Source: Arthrobacter sp. StoSoilB22 (lineage in GTDB: Bacteria; Actinomycetota; Actinomycetes; Actinomycetales; Micrococcaceae). Taken from it: a stretch of 64,000 nt of DNA. How positions within the stretch are numbered: the stretch's first letter is position 1; each line of letters begins with the position of its first letter. The notes below the pieces were generated by a model, which made no database searches, was not told where the DNA came from, and saw only the letters and a program-made list of their open reading frames with translations. The translations under genes and the position numbers were made by a program. Location: the NCBI RefSeq assembly GCF_019977315.1, contig NZ_AP024652.1:3224001-3288000 (forward strand), given 5' to 3'. Positions 1 through 7,801 of this stretch are shown one piece after another.

Positions 1-862
1 TGAGGGTGGTGTACGCCGCTAAGTCCCCTGTGGCGTCGTGGCGTGCAACTGAAACCGTGGAAGCGACACCGCCTGCCAGCCACGTGGATTCCTCGAGGCG
101 GACGCGGTCGGCATCCCATTCCTCGCCCTCCCAACCCAGTCCTGCGATGGGCACCTCGGTGCTCATGAGGCTTTTCAGCTTGGCAAATACGTCTACGAGT
201 TCATCAGGGCAACGGTCCTGCCATCCGATTAAGCTGTAGCCGGCTGCCCTCTGCGTTGCCTGCGCTTCAAGATCCTGCAGCAGCCTTTCCCCTACCGGGA
301 GGGCCAGAGTGCTGTTGGTTTCAACCTGCTCCAGGGAATACCCGTGGTGAACGGCAAAACGCGTTGAGGCGGTGTCCATCGGGACGCCACCCGTGCCGGA
401 CTTCGCCTCCAGCAACTCACCACCAGGGATTAGCAGCCCAAGAGGTTCCGCGCAAAACGCGTCAAAGGAGGTGCGGCCCCTCTCGCGGGCAACCCGTTCC
501 AGTACCAGGAGGATTTCCGACCCGATGCCGCGCCGACGACAGCCGGCGTCCACCAGGACGTCCACACCCGCCGTCGTCGTGTTCTCGCTTAAGGGCAACG
601 TCAGTGTGCCCCTGCCAACCACAGTTCCGTCGAGGCGAGCCAGGAATACGTGGCGCTCTTCGTATTCATTGCCCCGCCAGAAGAGGACTGCCTCGGCCAG
701 GGTGGAGCACCGGTCGAGGTTGCCCCAAAGATCCATATGGTGGGCAACGTCCAGATCATGGAAGGCACGGAAGTCGGGCGCCCCGCTCGCGTCGGTGCTT
801 GACGGGACCGGAATCCGTTCAACGGACAACCCGGCAAGGGCGTGAAAGTTCGACGACGACAC
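1..862 (-). CDS. GNAT-family N-acetyltransferase (partial, C-terminus beyond left edge)
   Basis: Reading the minus strand from a GTG at 862 gives an open frame of at least 287 codons that runs off position 1. It has a GNAT core: a beta-strand stretch VFLARLDGTVVGRGTLTLPL, then DVLVDAGCRRRGIGSEILL, which is the acetyl-CoA binding R/Q-x-x-G-x-G/A signature (RRRGIG). A second, weaker half follows and resembles tandem-GNAT proteins such as mycothiol synthase. A TAGGCT -10-like box lies just upstream of the GTG and there is no clear ribosome site, so a leaderless transcript is likely. The substrate cannot be told. The long frames on the plus strand here have no recognisable domains and are antisense shadows. 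Confidence 0.8.
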   Translation of the reverse strand, partial: MSSSNFHALAGLSVERIPVPSSTDASGAPDFRAFHDLDVAHHMDLWGNLDRCSTLAEAVLFWRGNEYEERHVFLARLDGTVVGRGTLTLPLSENTTTAGVDVLVDAGCRRRGIGSEILLVLERVARERGRTSFDAFCAEPLGLLIPGGELLEAKSGTGGVPMDTASTRFAVHHGYSLEQVETNSTLALPVGERLLQDLEAQATQRAAGYSLIGWQDRCPDELVDVFAKLKSLMSTEVPIAGLGWEGEEWDADRVRLEESTWLAGGVASTVSVARHDATGDLAAYTTL

Positions 863-913
863 GAACCACAGCCTACGGCGCACCACCGGCGGTGAACAGG
901 TAGCAAGACAAGA

Positions 914-948
914 AAAAGGACCGCCCGGCAATGCCGGACGGTCCTTTT
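914..948 (-). terminator. Intrinsic terminator after rplA
   Basis: AAAAGGACCG and CGGTCCTTTT form the outer arms and CCGGCA/TGCCGG the inner stem, with A/T runs on both sides. It sits 24 bp past the rplA stop and could also stop plus-strand transcription. Confidence 0.85.
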
Positions 949-971
949 ATCAGAGCAAGTGCTCGCGAAGC

Positions 972-1679
972 TTACGCGTCGACGAGGACCTTGGTGACGT
1001 TCGGGTCAACGGTGATGCCCGGACCGAACGTGGTGGCAACGGTAGCCTTCTGGATGTAGCGGCCCTTGGAAGCGGACGGCTTCAGACGAAGCACCTCTTC
1101 CAGTGCAGCTGCGTAGTTCTCAGCCAGCTTGTTGACGTCGAAAGACACCTTGCCAATGATGAAGTGCAGGTTGGAGTGCTTGTCGACGCGGAAGTCGATC
1201 TTGCCACCCTTGATGTCGTTGACAGCCTTGGTGACATCCGGGGTAACCGTACCGGTCTTCGGGTTCGGCATCAGGTTACGCGGACCGAGGACCTTACCCA
1301 GGCGGCCAACCTTGCCCATGAGGTCAGGGGTAGCCACTGCGGCATCGAAGTCGGTCCAGCCGGCTGCGATCTTTTCGATCAGGTCGTCGGAACCAACGAA
1401 GTCGGCGCCGGCAGCGATTGCTGCTTCAGCCTTGTCGCCGGTCGCGAAAACGAGGACGCGGGCGGTCTTACCTGTGCCGTGGGGCAGGTTGACGGTGCCA
1501 CGAACCATCTGGTCAGCCTTACGCGGGTCAACGCCCAGGCGGAAAGCGACCTCAACGGTTGCGTCGAACTTGGAAGGGTTGGTGTCCTTCGCGAGGGTGA
1601 TGGCCTCGACCGGGGCGTAGACCTTGTCTGCCTCGATCTTGGCTACGGCTGCCTCATATGCTTTGCTGCGCTTTGCCAT
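972..1679 (-). CDS. rplA: 50S ribosomal protein L1
   Basis: 235 aa beginning [20 protein letters not shown]1 binds 23S rRNA at the mobile L1 stalk beside the E site and in many bacteria represses its own operon. Family blocks visible: [35 protein letters not shown] and [15 protein letters not shown]. The frame stays open upstream to 1766, but the ATG at 1679 has an AAGGAG site 9 nt ahead and gives the usual length. It follows rplK after a 147-bp gap, and the operon ends at the hairpin at 914-948. Confidence 0.98.
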   Translation of the reverse strand: MAKRSKAYEAAVAKIEADKVYAPVEAITLAKDTNPSKFDATVEVAFRLGVDPRKADQMVRGTVNLPHGTGKTARVLVFATGDKAEAAIAAGADFVGSDDLIEKIAAGWTDFDAAVATPDLMGKVGRLGKVLGPRNLMPNPKTGTVTPDVTKAVNDIKGGKIDFRVDKHSNLHFIIGKVSFDVNKLAENYAAALEEVLRLKPSASKGRYIQKATVATTFGPGITVDPNVTKVLVDA

Positions 1680-1826
1680 GCTGCTATTTCTCCTTGTGCA
1701 GTTGTGGTCTGCGGACCGCGCTGGGCCCTGCCACAAGCCGCGGATCCGGCAAGGATCCTGCGACATTTCAATGTTTCAGATGCCGGTTGCCCGGCGGGTG
1801 AAGGCCACATGGGCCTTCGAAGGTTA

Positions 1827-2258
1827 CTAGCCTTCTACGGTGATGCCCATGGAGCGGGCGGTGCCGGCGATGATCAGGGCGGCAGCCTTGATGTCGTTGG
1901 CGTTGAGGTCTTCCATCTTGGTGGAAGCAATTTCCTCAACCTGTGCCTGGGTCAGCTTGGCAACCTTGACGGTGTGCGGGGTAGCCGAACCCTTGGCAAC
2001 GCCTGCAGCCTTCTTGATGAGCTCTGCAGCCGGCGGGGTCTTGGTGATGAAGGTGAAGGAACGGTCCTCGTAGACCGTGATTTCAACCGGGATAACGTTT
2101 CCGCGCTGGGATTCCGTTGCAGCGTTGTACGCCTTGCAGAATTCCATGATGTTGACACCGTGCTGGCCAAGCGCAGGACCGATCGGCGGAGCCGGGTTAG
2201 CGGCACCTGCCTGGATCTGCAGCTTGATGAGGCCGGTGACCTTCTTCTTGGGAGCCAA
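1827..2258 (-). CDS. rplK: 50S ribosomal protein L11
   Basis: 143 aa, the normal length. L11 forms the GTPase-associated centre with 23S rRNA and is needed for RelA activation and factor binding. The N-terminal domain shows [20 protein letters not shown], and the C-terminal RNA-binding domain shows [20 protein letters not shown]. The start codon that yields [10 protein letters not shown] is TTG, with GAAGGA upstream at good spacing; no in-frame ATG lies nearby. A TTG start on a highly expressed ribosomal gene is uncommon. Second gene of the nusG-rplK-rplA run. Confidence 0.97.
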
Positions 2259-2283
2259 TGTAGGGTCCTTCTCTCAATAGCTT

Positions 2284-2309
2284 CCTGGGACACAGGAGCG
2301 CGTCCCAGG
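2284..2309 (-). promoter_or_regulatory. Hairpin in the nusG-rplK intergenic region
   Basis: CCTGGGAC at 2284-2291 pairs perfectly with GTCCCAGG at 2302-2309 around a 10-nt loop. It lies 26 nt upstream of the rplK TTG codon. There is no following T run, so it could be an attenuator, a processing site or a ribosomal-protein leader element; the sequence alone does not say which. Confidence 0.4.
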
Positions 2310-2388
2310 TTGGTGGCCGCCATGGCGAGGCGGCCGGCCGCTCCCGAACTGCTAAGCAGGCAGGGCTGGAGCGAAATTTTGGATTCAG

Positions 2389-3255
2389 CTAGATCTTGGT
2401 GACCTGGTTGAACGCGAGCGTAACCGGGGTTTCGCGCTCGAAGATCGAGACCAGAACCACCAGGGTCTGGGACTCGGGCTTGATCTCGGAGATCGTAGCC
2501 GGGAGGGTCTCGAACGGGCCTTCCTTGACGATGACCGACTCGCCGACCTCGAAGTCGACAGCCACGGGAGCCTGGTTCTGCTTGTTGACGGGCTTGCCCT
2601 GCTCTGCCTGCTCTTCTTCGAAGACGGGGGCGAGCATGGAGAAGACCTCATCGAGCCGCAGCGGGACAGGGTTGTGGGCGTTACCCACGAAGCCGGTGAC
2701 ACCCGGAGTGTGACGAACGGCGCCCCAGGAAGCGTCAGTCAGGTCCATACGAACCAGAACGTAGCCGGGAATGCGCACGCGGTTGATGACCTTGCGCTGC
2801 GCGTTCTTGATCTCGACGACCTCTTCCATGGGGACCTGGATCTCGAAGATGTAATCTTCCATGTCCAAGGTCTGGATGCGGGTCTCAAGGTTTGCCTTCA
2901 CGCGGTTCTCGTAACCGGCGTAGGAGTGGATGACGTACCAGTCACCTTCCTGGCGGCGCAGCTTGGCCTTGAACTCTTCGGCCGGATCAGCCGGCGCTGC
3001 TGCAGCAGCAACTGCCAGGTCGTCGCCGTCGGACTCTTCCGAAGCGTCGTCTTCATCGGCAACATCACCGGACGCGTCGTCAGACTCGGCGTCTACGTCA
3101 GCTTCGAAATCCTCTACGGAATCGTCGGCGTCGGCAGATTCGGGCGCAGCAGAATCGACCTCGGACTCTTCCACGACAATTGCCGTGGCGTCGGCTGAGT
3201 CCTCGGCGGATTCGCCCAGCTCAGTCTCGTTTACCTCGAGCTCCTGCTCAGACAC
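2389..3255 (-). CDS. nusG: Transcription termination/antitermination protein NusG with acidic N-terminal extension
   Basis: 288 aa from a GTG at 3255, chosen because AGGAGA lies 7 nt upstream; an ATG at 3285 would add 10 residues without a better ribosome site. NusG binds RNA polymerase, stimulates elongation and couples to ribosomes or Rho. The NGN domain begins at [17 protein letters not shown] (about residue 105) and the KOW domain at [20 protein letters not shown] near the end. The first ~100 residues are a low-complexity tail rich in Asp, Glu, Ser and Ala, making this far longer than the ~180-aa E. coli protein. High-GC actinobacterial NusG often has such a tail. It lies between secE and rplK, the standard order. 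Confidence 0.97.
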   Translation of the reverse strand: MSEQELEVNETELGESAEDSADATAIVVEESEVDSAAPESADADDSVEDFEADVDAESDDASGDVADEDDASEESDGDDLAVAAAAAPADPAEEFKAKLRRQEGDWYVIHSYAGYENRVKANLETRIQTLDMEDYIFEIQVPMEEVVEIKNAQRKVINRVRIPGYVLVRMDLTDASWGAVRHTPGVTGFVGNAHNPVPLRLDEVFSMLAPVFEEEQAEQGKPVNKQNQAPVAVDFEVGESVIVKEGPFETLPATISEIKPESQTLVVLVSIFERETPVTLAFNQVTKI

Positions 3256-3369
3256 TTGGTCTCCTGCTTCCTCATTGCCTAACATGCCTATTTAAATGGC
3301 TCAATTCCGCAAACCCCGCAAAACCCTTGAATCACTAAGGAATTTCGCACAGTTTGCGGACAGATCCGT

Positions 3370-3651
3370 CTAGCGGTCCGTAGCGCCTGACCCACCGAAG
3401 ACCCAGCTGACTCCCGTGCCGAAAGCCAGGTCCAGCAGAGTAACGATGAGCATCATGATGGCCACGAACACCAGCACCACGAGCGTGTAGTTGATCAGTT
3501 CCTTGCGGGTTGGAGCAACGACCTTCTTCAGTTCACCAATAACCTGGCGGACGAAGAGTGCAATTCGGGCGAAGAAGCCGCGGTCGGCTTTCTTGGCGGG
3601 ACGGCCCTTCGAGCTGCTGGCAGCTGTTTCGGTCACCTGGTCCTCACTCAC
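3370..3651 (-). CDS. secE: Preprotein translocase subunit SecE
   Basis: 93 aa from a GTG. SecE clamps SecY in the SecYEG channel of the plasma membrane. After a polar N-terminus with basic residues (KGRPAKKADRGFF) comes the conserved amphipathic part FVRQVIGELKKVVAPTRKELINYT and one membrane helix, about residues 53-75, the single-span form usual for Gram-positive SecE. It lies upstream of nusG, with tRNA-Trp further upstream, as in other actinobacteria. Confidence 0.96.
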   Translation of the reverse strand: MSEDQVTETAASSSKGRPAKKADRGFFARIALFVRQVIGELKKVVAPTRKELINYTLVVLVFVAIMMLIVTLLDLAFGTGVSWVFGGSGATDR

Positions 3652-3704
3652 CTTGCAAAGTCGTTGACCCGACTCTGATCAGAGCCATGGTTGCTGCGCG
3701 TGCC

Positions 3705-3720
3705 CCGGCGTTTCCGCCGG
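3705..3720 (-). terminator. Short hairpin between tRNA-Trp and secE
   Basis: CCGGCG at 3705-3710 and CGCCGG at 3715-3720 pair around a 4-nt loop, 12 nt past the tRNA-Trp 3' end. It may be a weak terminator or tRNA-processing boundary; no T run follows. A palindrome CTCTGATCAGAG lies at 3673-3684. Confidence 0.35.
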
Positions 3721-3731
3721 AACAGCTTGCG

Positions 3732-3804
3732 CAGGGCAGACAGGACTCGAACCTGCAACCTGCGGTTTTGGAGACCGCTGCGCTACCAATTGCGCCACTA
3801 CCCT
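3732..3804 (-). tRNA. tRNA-Trp (CCA anticodon)
   Basis: Full cloverleaf on the minus strand, 73 nt. AGGGTAG pairs with CTGCCCT in the acceptor stem with discriminator G, the D-arm contains GCGCAATTGGTAGCGC, the anticodon loop is CTCCAAA (anticodon CCA) and the T-loop is TTCGAGT. CCA is not encoded at the 3' end. The position upstream of secE fits actinobacterial synteny. Confidence 0.97.
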
Positions 3805-3867
3805 ATGGATCGAATCCATGTTTCAGGCCGCACTTCAGCCTGTGGTGCTTTTCAACACCGGTGAACC

Positions 3868-3897
3868 AGTCTACGCAAGAATTTCGCGATAGTCGAA
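3868..3897 (-). promoter_or_regulatory. Putative promoter of tRNA-Trp
   Basis: On the minus strand, TTCGAC (-35, 3892-3897) and TAGACT (-10, 3868-3873) are 18 bp apart, about 65 nt before the tRNA 5' end. The fit to the housekeeping sigma consensus is fair. Confidence 0.45.
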
Positions 3898-4056
3898 CCG
3901 GACTGATTCCGGACCTCCCAGCCCTAAAAGCCTGTGACCAGCATTATCAGTCACAAAGTTCTGCAGGCACCCGGGAGCTCCGCAGAACAGCATAAGGTAG
4001 TTTACGTCGAATCCCATCATCCAGCCCACGAGCTGCCTGCGAAGAACGGTACATAG

Positions 4057-5286
4057 ATGTCTGCCGGAACAACTACCGCCCGCATTTCACAGCGAATCTC
4101 CGCCATTGCCGAGTCCGCCACCCTTGCCGTTGACGCCAAGGCCAAGGCACTGAAGGCCGCGGGACGTCCCGTGATCGGTTTCGGTGCCGGCGAACCCGAT
4201 TTTCCTACCCCTGACTACATCGTTCAGGCCGCGATTGAGGCAGCCAGCCAGCCGAAGTACCACCGCTACTCCCCCGCGGGCGGTCTCCCCGAGCTGAAGA
4301 AGGCCATCGCAGAGAAAACCCTGCGGGACTCCGGCTACACGGTTGACCCGTCCCAGGTCCTGGTGACCAATGGCGGCAAGCAGGCCGTTTACAACACGTT
4401 CGCAACCTTGGTTGATCCGGGCGACGAAGTCATCATCCCTACCCCCTTCTGGACCACGTACCCGGAGGCCATCCGCCTTGCTGGCGGCGTGCCGGTTGAG
4501 GTCTTCGCCGGTCCCGAACAGGGCTACCTGGTAACTGTCGAGCAGCTTGAGGCTGCGGTGACGGACAAGACCAAGATCCTGTTGTTCGTTTCCCCCTCCA
4601 ACCCCACCGGCGCCGTGTACAGCCCGGAACAGGTTGCCGAGATCGGCAAGTGGGCAGCGTCCAAGGGCCTTTGGGTTGTTACCGACGAAATCTACGAGCA
4701 CCTGACCTACGACGGCGTGGAATTCACCTCCATCGCCACTGCCGCGCCGGAACTGGGCGACAAAGTGGTCATCCTCAACGGTGTGGCCAAGACCTACGCC
4801 ATGACCGGTTGGCGCGTGGGATGGATGATCGGCCCTGCCGATGTCATCAAGGCGGCCACCAACCTTCAGTCGCACGCGACGTCCAACGTCTCCAACATCA
4901 TGCAGATTGCCGCTGCCGCTGCGCTCACGGGCCCGCTGACCGCCGTCGACGAGATGAAGGTGGCCTTCGACCGCCGCCGCAAGGCGATCGTGGCCGGCCT
5001 GAACGCGATCGAAGGCGTTGAATGCCCGACGCCGACCGGCGCCTTCTACGTCTACGCGGACGTCCGCGGCCTGCTGGGTAAGGAATTCGAGACCTCCAAC
5101 GGTCCCGTCCGTCCGGAGACTTCCGCTGAACTCGCGACGCTCATCCTCGACGAGGTTGAGGTTGCCGTGGTTCCGGGCGAGGCATTCGGTCCCTCCGGCT
5201 ACGTACGGTTGTCCTACGCACTCGGCGATGAGGATCTGGCAGAAGGTGTCCGTCGCATCCAGGAGTTCCTGGGCAAGGCCAAGTAG
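4057..5286 (+). CDS. Pyridoxal-phosphate aminotransferase, aspartate aminotransferase type (class I/II)
   Basis: 409 aa. It transfers the amino group from an amino acid, probably aspartate, to 2-oxoglutarate using PLP. Fold-type I marks: [15 protein letters not shown] near the N-terminus, [20 protein letters not shown] (Asn for PLP), [12 protein letters not shown] (Asp for the pyridine nitrogen), Schiff-base lysine K245 in [16 protein letters not shown], and a C-terminal YVRLSYAL arginine for the substrate carboxylate. Length and motifs fit the AspC/AspB-1 branch. Single gene followed by a strong terminator; the ribosome site is weak. Confidence 0.92.
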   Translation: MSAGTTTARISQRISAIAESATLAVDAKAKALKAAGRPVIGFGAGEPDFPTPDYIVQAAIEAASQPKYHRYSPAGGLPELKKAIAEKTLRDSGYTVDPSQVLVTNGGKQAVYNTFATLVDPGDEVIIPTPFWTTYPEAIRLAGGVPVEVFAGPEQGYLVTVEQLEAAVTDKTKILLFVSPSNPTGAVYSPEQVAEIGKWAASKGLWVVTDEIYEHLTYDGVEFTSIATAAPELGDKVVILNGVAKTYAMTGWRVGWMIGPADVIKAATNLQSHATSNVSNIMQIAAAAALTGPLTAVDEMKVAFDRRRKAIVAGLNAIEGVECPTPTGAFYVYADVRGLLGKEFETSNGPVRPETSAELATLILDEVEVAVVPGEAFGPSGYVRLSYALGDEDLAEGVRRIQEFLGKAK

Positions 5287-5296
5287 GAATCAGCCA

Positions 5297-5340
5297 ACGA
5301 AAACGCTCTTCCGCCGTGACAGGTGGAAGAGCGTTTTCGT
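5297..5340 (+). terminator. Intrinsic terminator after the aminotransferase
   Basis: Perfect 16-bp arms ACGAAAACGCTCTTCC and GGAAGAGCGTTTTCGT around a 12-nt loop, starting 10 nt after the stop codon. Confidence 0.9.
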
Positions 5341-5351
5341 TTAAGGCGCGG

Positions 5352-5399
5352 GATGTGAGAGAGCGTCCGGTTTAGGCCCGAGAGATGTGATAGAGCGTC
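5352..5399. repeat. Two direct copies of a 16-bp motif, 32-bp period
   Basis: GATGTGAGAGAGCGTC (5352-5367) and GATGTGATAGAGCGTC (5384-5399) differ at one base. The second copy includes part of the stop codon of the response regulator gene. It may be a pair of dispersed chromosomal repeat units. Confidence 0.6.
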
Positions 5400-6072
5400 A
5401 GAGGAGACGGCGCTCTGCAGCCCACTTGGTGAGTTCGTGGCGGCTGGAAAGCTGGAGTTTGCGCAGCACGGCCGAGACGTGGGTTTCCACCGTTTTGATG
5501 GAGATGAACAGCTCCTTGGCCACCTCCTTGTAGCTGTACCCGCGGGCGATGAGCCGCATGACTTCCAGTTCACGGGCAGAGAGCTTGTCCAGTTCATCGT
5601 CAGCGATGTCCGCCGGCGCAGTCCCGAAGGCATCGAGCACGAAGCCTGCAAGCCTTGGCGAGAACACGGCATCGCCATCGGCCACACGGATGACGGCGTC
5701 CGAAATTTCCTTCCCGGAAATAGTTTTTGTGACGTACCCCCGGGCTCCTGCCCTGATGACCGACACCACGTCCTCAGCGGCGTCAGACACGCTCAGGGCC
5801 AGGAAGCTGGTGGTGGCGAGCAACGACATGGACCCCGCAATGACTTCACGTCCGCCACCACCCAGACCGCCGGGAAGGTGCACATCCAACAGCACTACTT
5901 CGGGGCGGATCTCGGCTATGACAGCGATGGCCTGTTCCACGGTTCCGGCTTCGCCCACAACGTCGATGCGTTCGTCGAGGTCGGCCTTCAATCCGGAGCG
6001 GAATATGGTGTGATCGTCCACGATGACCACGCGTACCCTGCGTCCAACGCCGTTTTCAGAGCTGTTGTTCAT
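5398..6072 (-). CDS. LuxR/NarL-family response regulator, partner of the PspC-domain kinase
   Basis: 224 aa. Receiver domain at the N-terminus (VRVVIVDDHTIFRSGLKADL; phospho-acceptor D63 in VVLLDVHLPG) and a LuxR-type helix-turn-helix at the C-terminus (KLSARELEVMRLIARGYSYKEVAKELFISIKTVETHVSAVLRKL). It should bind DNA as a dimer once phosphorylated. Its ATG overlaps the stop of the upstream kinase gene by 4 nt (ATGA), so the two form a translationally coupled two-component system. The genes lie opposite a PspC/LiaF-like operon, the likely target. Confidence 0.93.
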   Translation of the reverse strand: MNNSSENGVGRRVRVVIVDDHTIFRSGLKADLDERIDVVGEAGTVEQAIAVIAEIRPEVVLLDVHLPGGLGGGGREVIAGSMSLLATTSFLALSVSDAAEDVVSVIRAGARGYVTKTISGKEISDAVIRVADGDAVFSPRLAGFVLDAFGTAPADIADDELDKLSARELEVMRLIARGYSYKEVAKELFISIKTVETHVSAVLRKLQLSSRHELTKWAAERRLL

Positions 6073-7676
6073 TGCTTGGCTTCTCCATTCCGCTGTTCAC
6101 CGTTTCGCGCATCAGCATTCCGTTGCTCGCCGGTGTCCGGATTTGCTGACGGGAGGGACAAACGAACTTCCGTTCCATCACTGCTGCTGTTGATGACCGC
6201 TGTACCGCCGTGCCGCTTCATCCGGCCAATGATCGATTCCTTGACGCCCAGCCTGTCGTCCGGAACAGCGTCGAGGTCAAAGCCCGGGCCGCGGTCCTTG
6301 ATGAAAATCTCGGTACTGCAGGCATTGCTCTCCAAGTACACGGATACTGTTCCGCCGCCGTGCCTTGCGGCATTGAGCATGGCTTCCCTTGCGGCCTGGA
6401 CCAGGGCTTCATGCCGGTCCGTCATCTCGGTATCTCCCACTGTCACCACCTCAACCGCGTGGCCGTGGGAGTCTTCCACTTCCGCGGCCACGGACTTGAT
6501 CCGGTCAGCGAGGAGGCCAGACTCCTTGGCGGGGTCGCTGAACAGCCAGGACCGGAGCTCGCGTTCCTGGGCCCTTGCAAGCCGCACCACGTCCTGCTCG
6601 GAACCTGCACGCCGCTGGATGAGCGCCAAGGTTTGAAGTACGGAGTCGTGCAGGTGGGCAGCGATCTCTGCGCGCTCGGTTTCGCGGACGCGGCCGGCGC
6701 GTTCGGCCTCGAGGTCCTTCCAGAACTTCAGGCCCCACGGCAGCAGTACCAAGGCAACTCCGCCGAGGACAGCGACGGAAGCCAGTAGTGCCAGCCAAGT
6801 CTGCTCCCAGGATCCAGACCCGGAAACCATCACCAGGACGCCGGCCACCACCAAGGCCAACCCCGCTGCCAGGCGGGTCCATCCACCTGCTTGATCGGCC
6901 TTCGTCTTGTCCACCAACCCGGCTCGCCGGGTCTCATCCAGTTGCATCCAGGCGATGGCAGCACCACCCAGGATGGCGGCTGCCGGAATGAGCGTGCCCA
7001 AAGGGACATCAACGCCCAACTGGCGTGCAATCAAGATCGCGGCCACCAGGAGCAGTGCCGCTCCGAGCAGGATTTCCTTGCCGTAGTGGATCTTGCGGAA
7101 CGAGAACCACGTCGCCAGCGTGCTTTCGTTGCTGCCACCTGCAGTGCCCGAACGGGGCGGGCCCGCAAGCTGACCGGCTAAAGCGTCCGCGCCGATCAAT
7201 GAATCAGTAGCCGGCAAAGGACCGCTGCCGGGCAAAGACACACCGGGCAAAGGGGTGCCGGGCATGGTCCCCGCAGTAGGGCTATAAGCCGTACCAGGAA
7301 CAGGAGGGCCGGCCTGGACGGAACCGGATACCGGTGGTGCGCCGAACCCCGCCGGCGACGCGCCGGCGTCGTACGTTTTTGGTGCCACGGAAGGGGCGGG
7401 GGCGGAGACGGACGGAGGCGCCAGGCTCACCGCAGGAGCAATGGGCGACGCCGGACGGCGGGCGTTGCGCTTGGCGTTTTCATCCGCGGTGGGAACCATG
7501 GTCCACAACCATGCGTAGAAGGCCACGCCTGCTCCACCGGCGAAACAGGCAAGGATCATGCCAAGCCGGACCAAGTTGACGGGCCAGCCCAAATGGTCGG
7601 CGAGTCCGCTGCAGACGCCCGCGATCATGCGGTCGCTGCTGCGGACCAGCGTGGGGCGTTGTACAGCGGTTGTCAT
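6069..7676 (-). CDS. Sensor histidine kinase with N-terminal PspC domain
   Basis: 535 aa from the ATG at 7676; an in-frame TTG at 7688 would add four residues. Order: PspC domain (RSSDRMIAGVCSGLADHLGWPVNLVRLGM plus one membrane helix, residues ~5-55), a Pro/Ala/Gly-rich linker to ~170, four further membrane helices (~190-310), a HisKA_3-type dimerisation helix with the phospho-acceptor His in ERAEIAAHLHDSVLQTLALI, and an ATPase domain (REAMLNAARHGG, IKDRGPGFD, GVKESIIGRMKRHGG). This is a NarX/LiaS-like membrane kinase, and the PspC domain suggests it senses envelope or membrane stress. The Q after HDSVL is typical of the subfamily. Confidence 0.93.
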   Translation of the reverse strand: MTTAVQRPTLVRSSDRMIAGVCSGLADHLGWPVNLVRLGMILACFAGGAGVAFYAWLWTMVPTADENAKRNARRPASPIAPAVSLAPPSVSAPAPSVAPKTYDAGASPAGFGAPPVSGSVQAGPPVPGTAYSPTAGTMPGTPLPGVSLPGSGPLPATDSLIGADALAGQLAGPPRSGTAGGSNESTLATWFSFRKIHYGKEILLGAALLLVAAILIARQLGVDVPLGTLIPAAAILGGAAIAWMQLDETRRAGLVDKTKADQAGGWTRLAAGLALVVAGVLVMVSGSGSWEQTWLALLASVAVLGGVALVLLPWGLKFWKDLEAERAGRVRETERAEIAAHLHDSVLQTLALIQRRAGSEQDVVRLARAQERELRSWLFSDPAKESGLLADRIKSVAAEVEDSHGHAVEVVTVGDTEMTDRHEALVQAAREAMLNAARHGGGTVSVYLESNACSTEIFIKDRGPGFDLDAVPDDRLGVKESIIGRMKRHGGTAVINSSSDGTEVRLSLPSANPDTGEQRNADARNGEQRNGEAKQ

Positions 7677-7801
7677 ATACCAATCCAAACACGGATCAGA
7701 GTGCCCCGGACGGGAAACCGGCGTTGTTCGGGGGTCCCTCAGGGATCATTCAGGGTATCCCCCAGTAGAGGGCGGGGTGGTCTGGGCGGCAGGATCGAAG
7801 T

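Noticed and set aside
1680..1826. L1 autoregulatory site between rplK and rplA
   Set aside because: I could not match the known L1-binding stem and its conserved bases with confidence, so no feature is called.
1164..2402. 412-codon plus-strand frame
   Set aside because: It is antisense to rplA and rplK, which are certain, and has no domain of its own.
3933..3955. TGTGAC-11-GTCACA as a CRP/GlxR site before the aminotransferase
   Set aside because: The half-sites are 13 bp apart between TGTGA and TCACA, but CRP-type sites need 6, so the resemblance is not enough.
5437..6636. 399-codon plus-strand frame
   Set aside because: Antisense to the response regulator and kinase genes, which have clear motifs.
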